From the NCBI GenBank assembly GCA_937924445.1, contig CALDSX010000080.1:1-40490 (forward strand): DNA of 40,490 nucleotides. The letters are read 5' to 3'. This DNA is from an uncultured Chthoniobacterales bacterium (lineage in GTDB: Bacteria > Verrucomicrobiota > Verrucomicrobiia > Chthoniobacterales > CALDSX01). Every line of letters starts with the position of its first letter. Positions within the stretch are counted from its first letter, which is position 1. A program made the position numbers and the translations under genes. Below the pieces are notes generated by a model. That model ran no database searches and was not told where the DNA came from. It saw only the letters and a list, made by a program, of their open reading frames with translations. Shown here piece after piece: positions 26,243 to 32,985 of this stretch.

Positions 26243-27241
26243 ATGGACGACGTTTTTGTTAACGCCATCAAAAGGTACGAGAGCACTGTAGCTCCCCGAA
26301 ATCGAGCCCTCTGTGGGGTTTCTGGCGGAGTCGATTCGGTTCTGCTCTTGCGCGCCCTCGTTGCGTGTGGCTTTGAACAGATTGTTGTCTGCCACTTTAA
26401 TCATCGTTTGAGGGGCCGTGCTTCGCAGGCTGATCAACGTTTTGTTGAGCACCTTGCCACTTCGCTCAAGTTAACATGTGAGGTAGGGGTATCTACGTCC
26501 GGATCAAGAGGCTCCGAGGCTGTCTGGCGTGAAGAACGATTTAAGTTCTTCCAGCAAATTGCCAAAAAATGGAAGACACCCTTTCTCTTCCTCGGGCATC
26601 ACGCCGACGACCAGGCGGAGACCGTCCTCTGGAATTTATTGCGCGGAGCCGGACGCCGTGGGTTGGGCGGGATGAGGTCAGTGAGCAAACGAGAGGGGTT
26701 ATTGCTTGTTCGACCCTTTCTTGATTTACCGCGCCGGTTGATTGCCCAAGAGGCAAAAAAGGAGGGTATTCTTTTCCGAGCGGACTCTTCGAACAAAAAC
26801 ACACGGTTTTCCAGAAACAAACTGCGGCATCTTATCATCCCCAAATTGGAGAGGTTTTTGGGACGCAACATCCGCGAACCACTGGCTGCTGCAGCATGCA
26901 TTCTTGCGGAGGAAGACGATTTTCTTGATGCTTTTGCCCGGCAGGTCTTTAATAACTGTGGCAGTAGTTCAGGGACTCTTAATGTAAGAAAAACCACCGA
27001 TCTTCCCGTCGCTTTACAACGTCGGGTTATCGTACAATGGCTCGCTTCTCACTCCGTTACCTCCTTTGGTTTCGATCATATTGAGGCGGTGCGAGGGATC
27101 CTTCGGCCGGAGCCTGCCACACGTGGGAAGATGGCGGCCGTAAATTTACCGGGTGGCATTCGTATTCGAAGAAAATCCGGAAGTTTGTTTCTCGAACACC
27201 TGGAGCAACCGGGAAATGCGCCATCAAAAACGAGGGATTAA
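26243..27241 (+). CDS. tilS: tRNA(Ile)-lysidine synthase
   Basis: TilS attaches lysine to C34 of tRNA-Ile(CAU), changing its codon from AUG to AUA. The 332-residue protein has the PP-loop S-G-G-V-D-S (27-32), C-H-F-N-H-R-L-R-G, H-H-A-D-D-Q-A-E-T-V-L-W-N and R-P-F-L-D-L-P-R, followed by S-R-N-K-L-R, all typical. It lacks the C-terminal domain of the roughly 430-residue E. coli enzyme, as shorter TilS forms do. The aat gene starts four bases after its stop, so the two form an operon. Confidence 0.94.
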   Translation: MDDVFVNAIKRYESTVAPRNRALCGVSGGVDSVLLLRALVACGFEQIVVCHFNHRLRGRASQADQRFVEHLATSLKLTCEVGVSTSGSRGSEAVWREERFKFFQQIAKKWKTPFLFLGHHADDQAETVLWNLLRGAGRRGLGGMRSVSKREGLLLVRPFLDLPRRLIAQEAKKEGILFRADSSNKNTRFSRNKLRHLIIPKLERFLGRNIREPLAAAACILAEEDDFLDAFARQVFNNCGSSSGTLNVRKTTDLPVALQRRVIVQWLASHSVTSFGFDHIEAVRGILRPEPATRGKMAAVNLPGGIRIRRKSGSLFLEHLEQPGNAPSKTRD

Positions 27242-27244
27242 AAA

Positions 27245-27835
27245 ATGGCCACCTCGCGCGAACCACTTATTCCAGCAGAACTTTTGTTGCGAGCCTATGC
27301 TGTGGGAACCTTCCCAATGGGAATGCCGAGTGGACGAATCGGCTGGTTTTCACCCGATCCACGTGGTATTCTGCCCATCAATGAGTTTCACATCCCCCAC
27401 GGTTTAAAAAGACGTCTGTCTCGTAACCCCTTTGAAATCAGAATTAACACAGCCTTTATGCAGGTCATGAAAGGTTGCGCCGCACGGGAAGAAACCTGGA
27501 TTAACCGGACCATCTTGCTCAGCTACCAAAATCTTCATGCTCTTGGCTTTGCCCACTCGGTGGAGACGTGGAGAGAGGATCGCCTGGTGGGAGGGCTCTA
27601 CGGCGTGGCCCTTGGTGGTGCATTTTTCGGCGAATCAATGTTTCACAGGGAAACAGATGCGTCAAAAGTCGCTTTGGCAGCACTGGTGAACCGTTTACGG
27701 GAGCGGGGTTTTATATTACTGGATATCCAATGGACGACACCACATCTGAAAACTTTTGGTGCCGTGGAAATCGCAAAAGCCGATTACAACATTCTTCTGG
27801 ATAAGGCTTTGCGGCTGAAATGCGTTTTTGAATGA
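27245..27835 (+). CDS. aat: Leucyl/phenylalanyl-tRNA-protein transferase
   Basis: Aat adds Leu or Phe to proteins with N-terminal Lys or Arg, marking them for ClpS/ClpAP degradation (N-end rule). The 196-residue protein has G-T-F-P-M-G, W-F-S-P-D-P-R-G-I-L-P, T-W-I-N (substrate pocket), H-S-V-E-T-W, L-V-G-G-L-Y-G-V-A-L-G-G-A-F-F-G-E-S-M-F and a late L-D-I-Q-W-T-T-P-H-L. Length is slightly below E. coli Aat (234). It follows tilS with a three-base gap; clpA and clpS are not in the window. Its stop is one base from the end of the convergent eda gene. Confidence 0.94.
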   Translation: MATSREPLIPAELLLRAYAVGTFPMGMPSGRIGWFSPDPRGILPINEFHIPHGLKRRLSRNPFEIRINTAFMQVMKGCAAREETWINRTILLSYQNLHALGFAHSVETWREDRLVGGLYGVALGGAFFGESMFHRETDASKVALAALVNRLRERGFILLDIQWTTPHLKTFGAVEIAKADYNILLDKALRLKCVFE

Positions 27836-27836
27836 A

Positions 27837-28481
27837 TTAGGATGCTCCTGAGATTGCAAGCGCCTCGCGGGTGAGTTTTTCAATCGTCTTCCAATTGGCA
27901 TCGGCAGTGAGATTTCTTGCGACAAACCATGATCCTGCAACGGCTGGGACAGATTTCAATGCGAGGTAACCGACCATGTTAGAAGCATTGATTCCACCCG
28001 TGGGAACAAACTGAATGCCAGTGTGGAGATAAGCTGCCTCGAGAGCTTTGAGCATAGCAACCCCACCGGCCTGTTCTGCAGGAAAGAACTTGAGCACTCG
28101 GCAACCAAGCTTCATGGCGGTCTCCACCTCTGTGGGAGTCATCACCCCGGGCATGAAAGCCATGTTTACAGAGTCCGCGGCGGCGATGACACGCGGGTTA
28201 AGCCCCGGTGCGAGACCATACTTTGCTCCGCTATCTGCAGCCAGCATCACGAGATCTTCAGTAAGAAGCGTCCCCGCACCAAGCAAAATGTCCGGGTAAG
28301 TTTTTGCAATGGTTTGAATGGCTTTCGCAGCGGCCGGTGTGCGCATGGCCACCTCAAGAACATCCAACCCAGCCTCAACGAGAGTACCAGCAAGATCAAC
28401 CGCTCTGGCGGGGTCGTCAATAACAACTACAGCCACAAGCCGACGTCGAGTGACTTCATGTAAATCTATTTTTGTAAACAC
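27837..28481 (-). CDS. eda: 2-keto-3-deoxy-6-phosphogluconate aldolase
   Basis: Eda cleaves KDPG to pyruvate and glyceraldehyde 3-phosphate, the last step of the Entner-Doudoroff pathway, and some members also act on 4-hydroxy-2-oxoglutarate. The 214-residue protein starts at GTG 28481. It has V-L-E-V-A-M-R-T with Glu43, G-A-G-T, the Schiff-base Lys131 in V-L-K-F-F-P-A-E, and F-V-P-T-G-G-I-N, all family motifs. The phosphogluconate dehydratase gene is not in the window. It lies downstream of tRNA-Pro on the same strand. Confidence 0.92.
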   Translation of the reverse strand: MFTKIDLHEVTRRRLVAVVVIDDPARAVDLAGTLVEAGLDVLEVAMRTPAAAKAIQTIAKTYPDILLGAGTLLTEDLVMLAADSGAKYGLAPGLNPRVIAAADSVNMAFMPGVMTPTEVETAMKLGCRVLKFFPAEQAGGVAMLKALEAAYLHTGIQFVPTGGINASNMVGYLALKSVPAVAGSWFVARNLTADANWKTIEKLTREALAISGAS

Positions 28482-28512
28482 AAAGAAATGAATTTGCCGT
28501 GGCGAATAAGTT

Positions 28513-28589
28513 TGGTCGGGCTGGCGGGATTTGAACCCACGACCTCTAGAACCCCATTCTAGCGCTCTACCAAGCTAAGCTACAGCCCG
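28513..28589 (-). tRNA. tRNA-Pro (GGG anticodon)
   Basis: A full cloverleaf can be drawn. The acceptor stem pairs CGGGCTG with CAGCCCG, with discriminator A and an encoded CCA at 28513-28515. The D-arm contains AGCTTGGTAGAGC, the anticodon stem pairs CTAGA with TCTAG, the loop is ATGGGGT with anticodon GGG and G37, and the T-arm carries GGTTCAAATCC. G37 next to GGG is normal for tRNA-Pro. Confidence 0.93.
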
Positions 28590-28609
28590 TGATGTGAGTA
28601 GAAATAATG

Positions 28610-28637
28610 TCTTCCTTGCTAACTTGTGCAAGGAAGA
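28610..28637 (-). terminator. Probable intrinsic terminator after the Fe-S scaffold gene
   Basis: TCTTCCTTGC and GCAAGGAAGA form a perfect 10-base stem with an 8-base loop, 32 bases after the scaffold gene stop on the minus strand. A T-rich stretch (ATTATTT) follows, though less regular than a classical U-run. It probably ends the sulfur operon before the tRNA gene. Confidence 0.55.
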
Positions 28638-28669
28638 AATTGAGGCGACAAAAGGTGCGAGCAAAAATT

Positions 28670-29227
28670 TTAGGAACCTCCGGCAGGCTCAAGGAACCGT
28701 ATTTTGATTTTCCGGTCAGATGCTGTTCCGGTGTTGAAACTATCCATCAGAGTTTCATTACTTTTAGCGGCTTGTAAGATGGATTGATCGGGCGTGCTGC
28801 GAGAGGCGCTGTTTAAATCCGATTTCGCGTGGTCTGCGCCCGCCTGCGCCAAAGCATCGCGCAGAGCATCCTCAACAAGTTGGGCGCAATGAATTTTCAT
28901 CGGAGGCAACGGTCCAAGTGGTGCGGCAAGTCCCTCACCGCCCAATGCAAGTGCTTCTTGCGGGGTGCAGCCCTTGAGTAGCTGCGTGGCTACACTAGCC
29001 ACAGCAATTGCCGTCTGGCATCCGAACGACTGGAATGAAGCACGGTCAATAACACGCCGCCCTTTTTCGTCGGTGCGAAATTTAATCCACATTCGAAGCG
29101 TATCGCCACAGTCGGAGCCACCGGCGGTGCCAACCGCATCTGCATCGGCCATTTCGCCAAAATTGCTGGGATCGGCCGCCGCCTCTTCAATAGTTTGCGT
29201 TTGAGAATGGATAGTGGTCTGTGTCAT
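28670..29227 (-). CDS. IscU/NifU N-terminal-type Fe-S cluster scaffold
   Basis: This 185-residue protein is an Fe-S cluster assembly scaffold. It has the three scaffold cysteines and their partners: Cys40 and Asp42 in S-D-C-G-D-T-L, Cys70 in S-F-G-C-Q-T-A-I-A and His113-Cys114 in K-I-H-C-A-Q-L. The spacing matches the NifU N-terminal domain. The last 55 residues form a Ser/Asn-rich extension ending in K-I-K-I-R-F-L-E, not found in IscU. There is no cysteine desulfurase in the window; instead the gene is preceded by two rhodanese-type sulfur carriers (31-base gap), so sulfur may come from persulfide carriers. That is inference. Confidence 0.85.
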   Translation of the reverse strand: MTQTTIHSQTQTIEEAAADPSNFGEMADADAVGTAGGSDCGDTLRMWIKFRTDEKGRRVIDRASFQSFGCQTAIAVASVATQLLKGCTPQEALALGGEGLAAPLGPLPPMKIHCAQLVEDALRDALAQAGADHAKSDLNSASRSTPDQSILQAAKSNETLMDSFNTGTASDRKIKIRFLEPAGGS

Positions 29228-29257
29228 TTTTTCATCGGTCCCACGGCCATGATGAGC

Positions 29258-29824
29258 CTAAAAACGTTCAATTTGGTAGCGTGGAAGGGAAGGGGCAACC
29301 TCCTGACTATACGCATCTATGCCTCCACGCAAATAACGAACTTTTGTGAGCCCCTGCCCCAGAAAGTAGGCCGCCGCATCCGGCGACCTCTGACCGTCAT
29401 GATCGCATATGACGACGACCGTGTCTCGCCGCCAACTAGAGAGGATTTCTTGCATAAGGTCCATTGTAAAAAACTCCGCACCCGGAATGTGCACAGCATC
29501 GAACTCCTCACGAGTTCTGATATCGAGTAACCGTGGCCGCTCCTCATGAGGGCCGCACATCATCTGTTTTAGATGTGTGGGTTCCACCTCAATCTCGCGG
29601 TCTCGCGCATGGCTCTCGAGAATTTCAGAAATGACAGTTTGAGAGTCTATGATGTTGTTGCGTAAGCAAAGCTCTGCAACAGTCTCCTCCGGTCGGATGG
29701 CACAGCTTGAACACCCGCCGAGGTGAAACTTGCGGAAAAGTGCCCGGCGCGCGCCAGGATATTGCACCAGCACGTCCTCCATTCGCGATTGAGGGCTGAT
29801 AGTCGTTTCCACTACTGTTTTCAT
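29258..29824 (-). CDS. DUF1858-rhodanese two-domain protein
   Basis: From ATG 29824 the protein has 188 residues. The N-terminal half (about 14-75) resembles DUF1858, a small domain found near Fe-S and nitric oxide repair proteins, with Cys38 and Cys41 in H-L-G-G-C-S-S-C. The C-terminal half (95-180) is a rhodanese domain: L-L-D-I-R-T-R-E-E-F-D-A-V-H-I-P-G-A, the active-site loop C-D-H-D-G-Q-R-S with Cys140, and Y-L-R-G-G-I-D-A. The longer upstream frame to 29983 lies in the preceding gene. Rhodaneses carry sulfur as a persulfide. It sits between the CoA-disulfide reductase fusion and the Fe-S scaffold, 35 and 30 bases away. Confidence 0.82.
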   Translation of the reverse strand: MKTVVETTISPQSRMEDVLVQYPGARRALFRKFHLGGCSSCAIRPEETVAELCLRNNIIDSQTVISEILESHARDREIEVEPTHLKQMMCGPHEERPRLLDIRTREEFDAVHIPGAEFFTMDLMQEILSSWRRDTVVVICDHDGQRSPDAAAYFLGQGLTKVRYLRGGIDAYSQEVAPSLPRYQIERF

Positions 29825-29859
29825 ATCCCACAGGTCGTTATCAAACCGCTCTGACAATG

Positions 29860-32340
29860 TCAAATAAACAAGTTCGCACTGCTGTTGCTGGTGGCAGAGA
29901 GAAAATCTGCCACGCCACCAACCTCCACGCCCTCTATCAGCTCCTCTATCCGGATGCCCATTGCATCCATCGACATTGAACAAGCTACAAGACGCGCACC
30001 CAAACGGCGGGCGTCGGCTAGGAGGACAGGTAGATTTGGCAAATTCTTACTTCTCATACGCCATTTCATCATCGCGGTCCCTATGCCCGCCATATGCATG
30101 TTAGAAAGTGGCAACTTGTGAACTCCGCGTGGCATCATCATACCAAACATTTTGTCCATCAGCGTTTTTCCTGACACCCGGGGTTGCGGGTCTTTGCGCA
30201 GGACGTTAAGTCCCCAGAAGGTGAAGAAAAGCGTGGCCGCTCCGCCCATCGCGAGTGCCCCGTTGGCGATAACAAGGGCTGCCATCGCGCGGTCGAGTTC
30301 CTGAGAAAAAACAACAATTGTAGCTCCTGCCGACCGGGACACGGGAGCAGTCGCGGAGGCAACAGGCGCAGAAAGAGGCTGCCGCAGTCGTGCCCGGTAG
30401 ATTCCGCCAACTTTTTCAACACCAATTAGATCACGCCCTGTGGCCTTGCAGAAAGCCGGAAAATCTTTGGCAAACCCAGAATCACTTGCGATGACTTCAA
30501 GAAACTGTCCAGGGACGAGTTTTTCGCAAGCCTCTTTGACTTTCATAATCGGGCCGGGACAAGACAGGCCGGTAGCATCGAGACTCACGCAGGGACTCTC
30601 GTTTGCAGCGACGCTGTGCACAGCATCTGCTGAAATTTTAGGCAAGATATTTGAACTTGAAGATGCTGTAGGTTTTTGCATCGGCGCTGAAGCAAAATCC
30701 CTTCGGGCACGCAGTCCACCCGAGACGCTGTATGCATCAAATCCTAATTGTGAAAGGATGCGGGCTCCGAAATAACTTGTCTTGCCTAAAGCGCACACCG
30801 CAACAACCGGCTTGGATCGCTCCAGCTCGGTCTCGGCACGGCAGCGCAATTCAGAGAGAGGAATAGCAACCGCCCCCTCCAGGGGCTCCAGGTCGGTCAT
30901 TGCTTTCGGGCGCACATCCACAACCTGCGTTTCACCCTTCGCAGGGAGAGTGTGAACTGGGCGAACCAATCCTTCACGAATGTTCGTAGCGGCCATCCCT
31001 GCCACGTTGATAATGTCCTTGGCCGCGCTAAAAGGCGGAGCGTAGGCAAGTTCAAGGCCAACGAGATCCTCAACCTTCATACCGCCGAAGAGCGCTGTGG
31101 AGAGCACATCAAGGCGTTTGTCCACGCCTTCCACGCCGACAACCTGTGCTCCAAGGAGTTTTCCATCCAATTTGCGCCAAAGGATTTTGAGGGTGATCTG
31201 TTGCGCCCCAGGGTAATAGCCGGCGTGATGAAAATCGGTAACGATGGTTGATTCAAACTCGATCCCACCACTTTTCAGGCGCTTTTCGTTCCAACCCGTC
31301 ACTCCAGCAACCATGTCAAAGACGCGCACAATTGCAGTGCCAAATGATCCAGTATAAGGTCTGGCAAATTCAGGACGGAAAATGTGATCTGCCACAAGAC
31401 GCCCCTGACGGTTAGCCGGGCCACCCAGAGGAACGCAAGTCGGCCCGCCTAAAACACCATCCCGGGTTTGAGCAACATCGCCAGCTGCGTAAATGTCAGA
31501 ATCCGATGTGCGTTGAAATTCATCAACAACCACATGTCCACGCGGGCCAAGTTCCAGCCCCGCATCTTTAGCAAGGGCACTTTCTGGGCGGACTCCAATC
31601 GAGAGAATAACAACGTCAGCTTCGAGTCGGCGTCCACTCGACAAAACCGATCGCAACTCGGTCGCAGATGCTTCAAAAGACGCAATCCCATCACCAAGGA
31701 TGAGTTGCACCCCGTTTTCGATCAATGCCTCAACCACCGGAGCCGTCATCTCCGGGTCCATTTGTGGCAAAACGTGGTTTTCTTGCTCGACCAGGTGAAC
31801 TCTCTTTCCAAGGCGTATGAGCTGTTCGGTCATTTCCAACCCTATAAATCCAGCCCCGACAACAGTGACCCGAGAGGCGGCCCCAACAGCCTGCTTGATG
31901 CGATCCATATCCTGCAAATTACGCAGAGTAAGGATACGATCGTCTTCAATCCCTGGCAAAGGTGGGCGCACTGGAACCGCCCCAGGCGCCAGTAAGAGCT
32001 TATCATAAGGGAGTTCAGATTCGTTGCCGGAATTTATGTGACGAATGGTGACGATTTTGCGTTTTCGATCAATCTGGATCGCTTCACTACCGGTGTGAAC
32101 ATCTACGTTCAGAATAGAACGAAGGCTTTCCGGCGTTTGAACAGCAAGTCTGGATCGGTCAGAAATCTCACCTCCAATGTAATACGGCAGACCGCAATTA
32201 GCGAAGCTAACATCTGGGCCACGCTCGATGATGGTTATTTGGGCGGATTCGCTCAATCGGCGAGCGCGAGCAGCGGCAGTCGCACCGGCTGCAACACCGC
32301 CAATGATAACAAACCGAATAGAGGAGTTTAGAGTAGACAT
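29860..32340 (-). CDS. CoA-disulfide reductase/rhodanese/TusA/DsrE-like fusion
   Basis: This 826-residue protein joins four sulfur-handling units. Residues 1-450 are a flavoprotein disulfide reductase of the CoADR type, with F-V-I-I-G-G-V-A-A-G (FAD), S-F-A-N-C-G-L-P-Y-Y (catalytic Cys49) and a second dinucleotide fold (V-V-G-A-G-F-I-G-L-E). A rhodanese domain follows (about 470-555), active Cys near 516 in V-C-A-L-G-K-T-S. A TusA domain (about 580-660) has S-C-P-G-P-I-M-K. The last part (about 673-826) resembles DsrE-type proteins, with C-S-M-S-M-D-A-M-G-I. The combination is known from NADH-dependent persulfide reductases. It follows arsR by 18 bases and is probably controlled by it. Confidence 0.92.
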   Translation of the reverse strand: MSTLNSSIRFVIIGGVAAGATAAARARRLSESAQITIIERGPDVSFANCGLPYYIGGEISDRSRLAVQTPESLRSILNVDVHTGSEAIQIDRKRKIVTIRHINSGNESELPYDKLLLAPGAVPVRPPLPGIEDDRILTLRNLQDMDRIKQAVGAASRVTVVGAGFIGLEMTEQLIRLGKRVHLVEQENHVLPQMDPEMTAPVVEALIENGVQLILGDGIASFEASATELRSVLSSGRRLEADVVILSIGVRPESALAKDAGLELGPRGHVVVDEFQRTSDSDIYAAGDVAQTRDGVLGGPTCVPLGGPANRQGRLVADHIFRPEFARPYTGSFGTAIVRVFDMVAGVTGWNEKRLKSGGIEFESTIVTDFHHAGYYPGAQQITLKILWRKLDGKLLGAQVVGVEGVDKRLDVLSTALFGGMKVEDLVGLELAYAPPFSAAKDIINVAGMAATNIREGLVRPVHTLPAKGETQVVDVRPKAMTDLEPLEGAVAIPLSELRCRAETELERSKPVVAVCALGKTSYFGARILSQLGFDAYSVSGGLRARRDFASAPMQKPTASSSSNILPKISADAVHSVAANESPCVSLDATGLSCPGPIMKVKEACEKLVPGQFLEVIASDSGFAKDFPAFCKATGRDLIGVEKVGGIYRARLRQPLSAPVASATAPVSRSAGATIVVFSQELDRAMAALVIANGALAMGGAATLFFTFWGLNVLRKDPQPRVSGKTLMDKMFGMMMPRGVHKLPLSNMHMAGIGTAMMKWRMRSKNLPNLPVLLADARRLGARLVACSMSMDAMGIRIEELIEGVEVGGVADFLSATSNSSANLFI

Positions 32341-32357
32341 GGGTTATTAATGCTTGT

Positions 32358-32699
32358 TTATGGCGAGTAGGAATTGGATGTCTCGGGTTTGGCAGAGATT
32401 TCTAGTGCCATTTGGAACGAATGACAAAAGGAGCTAAGACGCCCCCGGTCGAGTCGGTATTCGACGCGCGGGCCATTCTCTTGATGAAAAATCAGACCGA
32501 CATTTTTAAGAGCTTTAAGATGCTGAGAGACAGTGGCCTGGGCGAGTGGCAATAAGGAGACGATTTCGCGACAGCAGAGTGTTTCGTGGCGAAGCAAGGC
32601 TTGAACGATACAGACACGGGCGGGATGAGCGAGTGCACGCGCAAAAGCGGCGAGTTGCTCAATATGCAAAGGGAAAGTGGCTTGGCGCTGAAATCTCAT
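32358..32699 (-). CDS. ArsR-family transcriptional regulator
   Basis: This 113-residue protein is a winged helix-turn-helix repressor of the ArsR/SmtB family. The DNA-binding part L-P-L-A-Q-A-T-V-S-Q-H-L-K-A-L-K-N-V-G-L-I is complete, with the recognition helix followed by the wing G-P-R-V-E-Y-R-L. Cys42 and Cys43 stand before it in T-L-C-C-R-E-I, with Cys30 and Cys92 elsewhere; the last lies in the helix where sulfide-sensing members (SqrR, BigR) have a redox Cys. It heads the sulfur cassette, so it may sense persulfide, though arsenite or metal sensing is possible. An inverted repeat overlaps its start codon, suggesting autorepression. Confidence 0.9.
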   Translation of the reverse strand: MRFQRQATFPLHIEQLAAFARALAHPARVCIVQALLRHETLCCREIVSLLPLAQATVSQHLKALKNVGLIFHQENGPRVEYRLDRGRLSSFCHSFQMALEISAKPETSNSYSP

Positions 32700-32718
32700 A
32701 TATCGCAGATATACGAGA
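32694..32718. promoter_or_regulatory. Probable ArsR operator overlapping the arsR start codon
   Basis: TCTC-A-TATATC-GCA-GATATA-C-GAGA is a 25-base inverted repeat with one mismatched pair. The ATG of arsR (32699-32697) lies within it. AT-rich inverted repeats with about this spacing are the usual targets of ArsR-type repressors, and this one would block arsR and the operon behind it. Confidence 0.65.
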
Positions 32719-32985
32719 TTTCTAGGGTTTCAAAATTTTATTTCAGTCCGCACGTTAATTTTCGAAATCAGCACAAAGGACCTTGTTGGGCTCCTATGTG
32801 GTTGCCCAACACACAGCACTTTTCCCTCTCAAACGCATGGAGCTAGGATACATTCAGAGTTCACATCATGAGATGTAACCAGCAATCAAGACTATTATCT
32901 TTCCACGAAAGAGGATGAAAACCATCCACAACCCACTTATGGACCAGATAAACGACTAAACTGCAGGATTCTTCTGTGCGCCTCG

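Noticed and set aside
29825-29983. Longer N terminus for the DUF1858-rhodanese protein
   Set aside because: The extra part lies in another frame of the preceding gene and has a low-complexity Gly/Arg composition.
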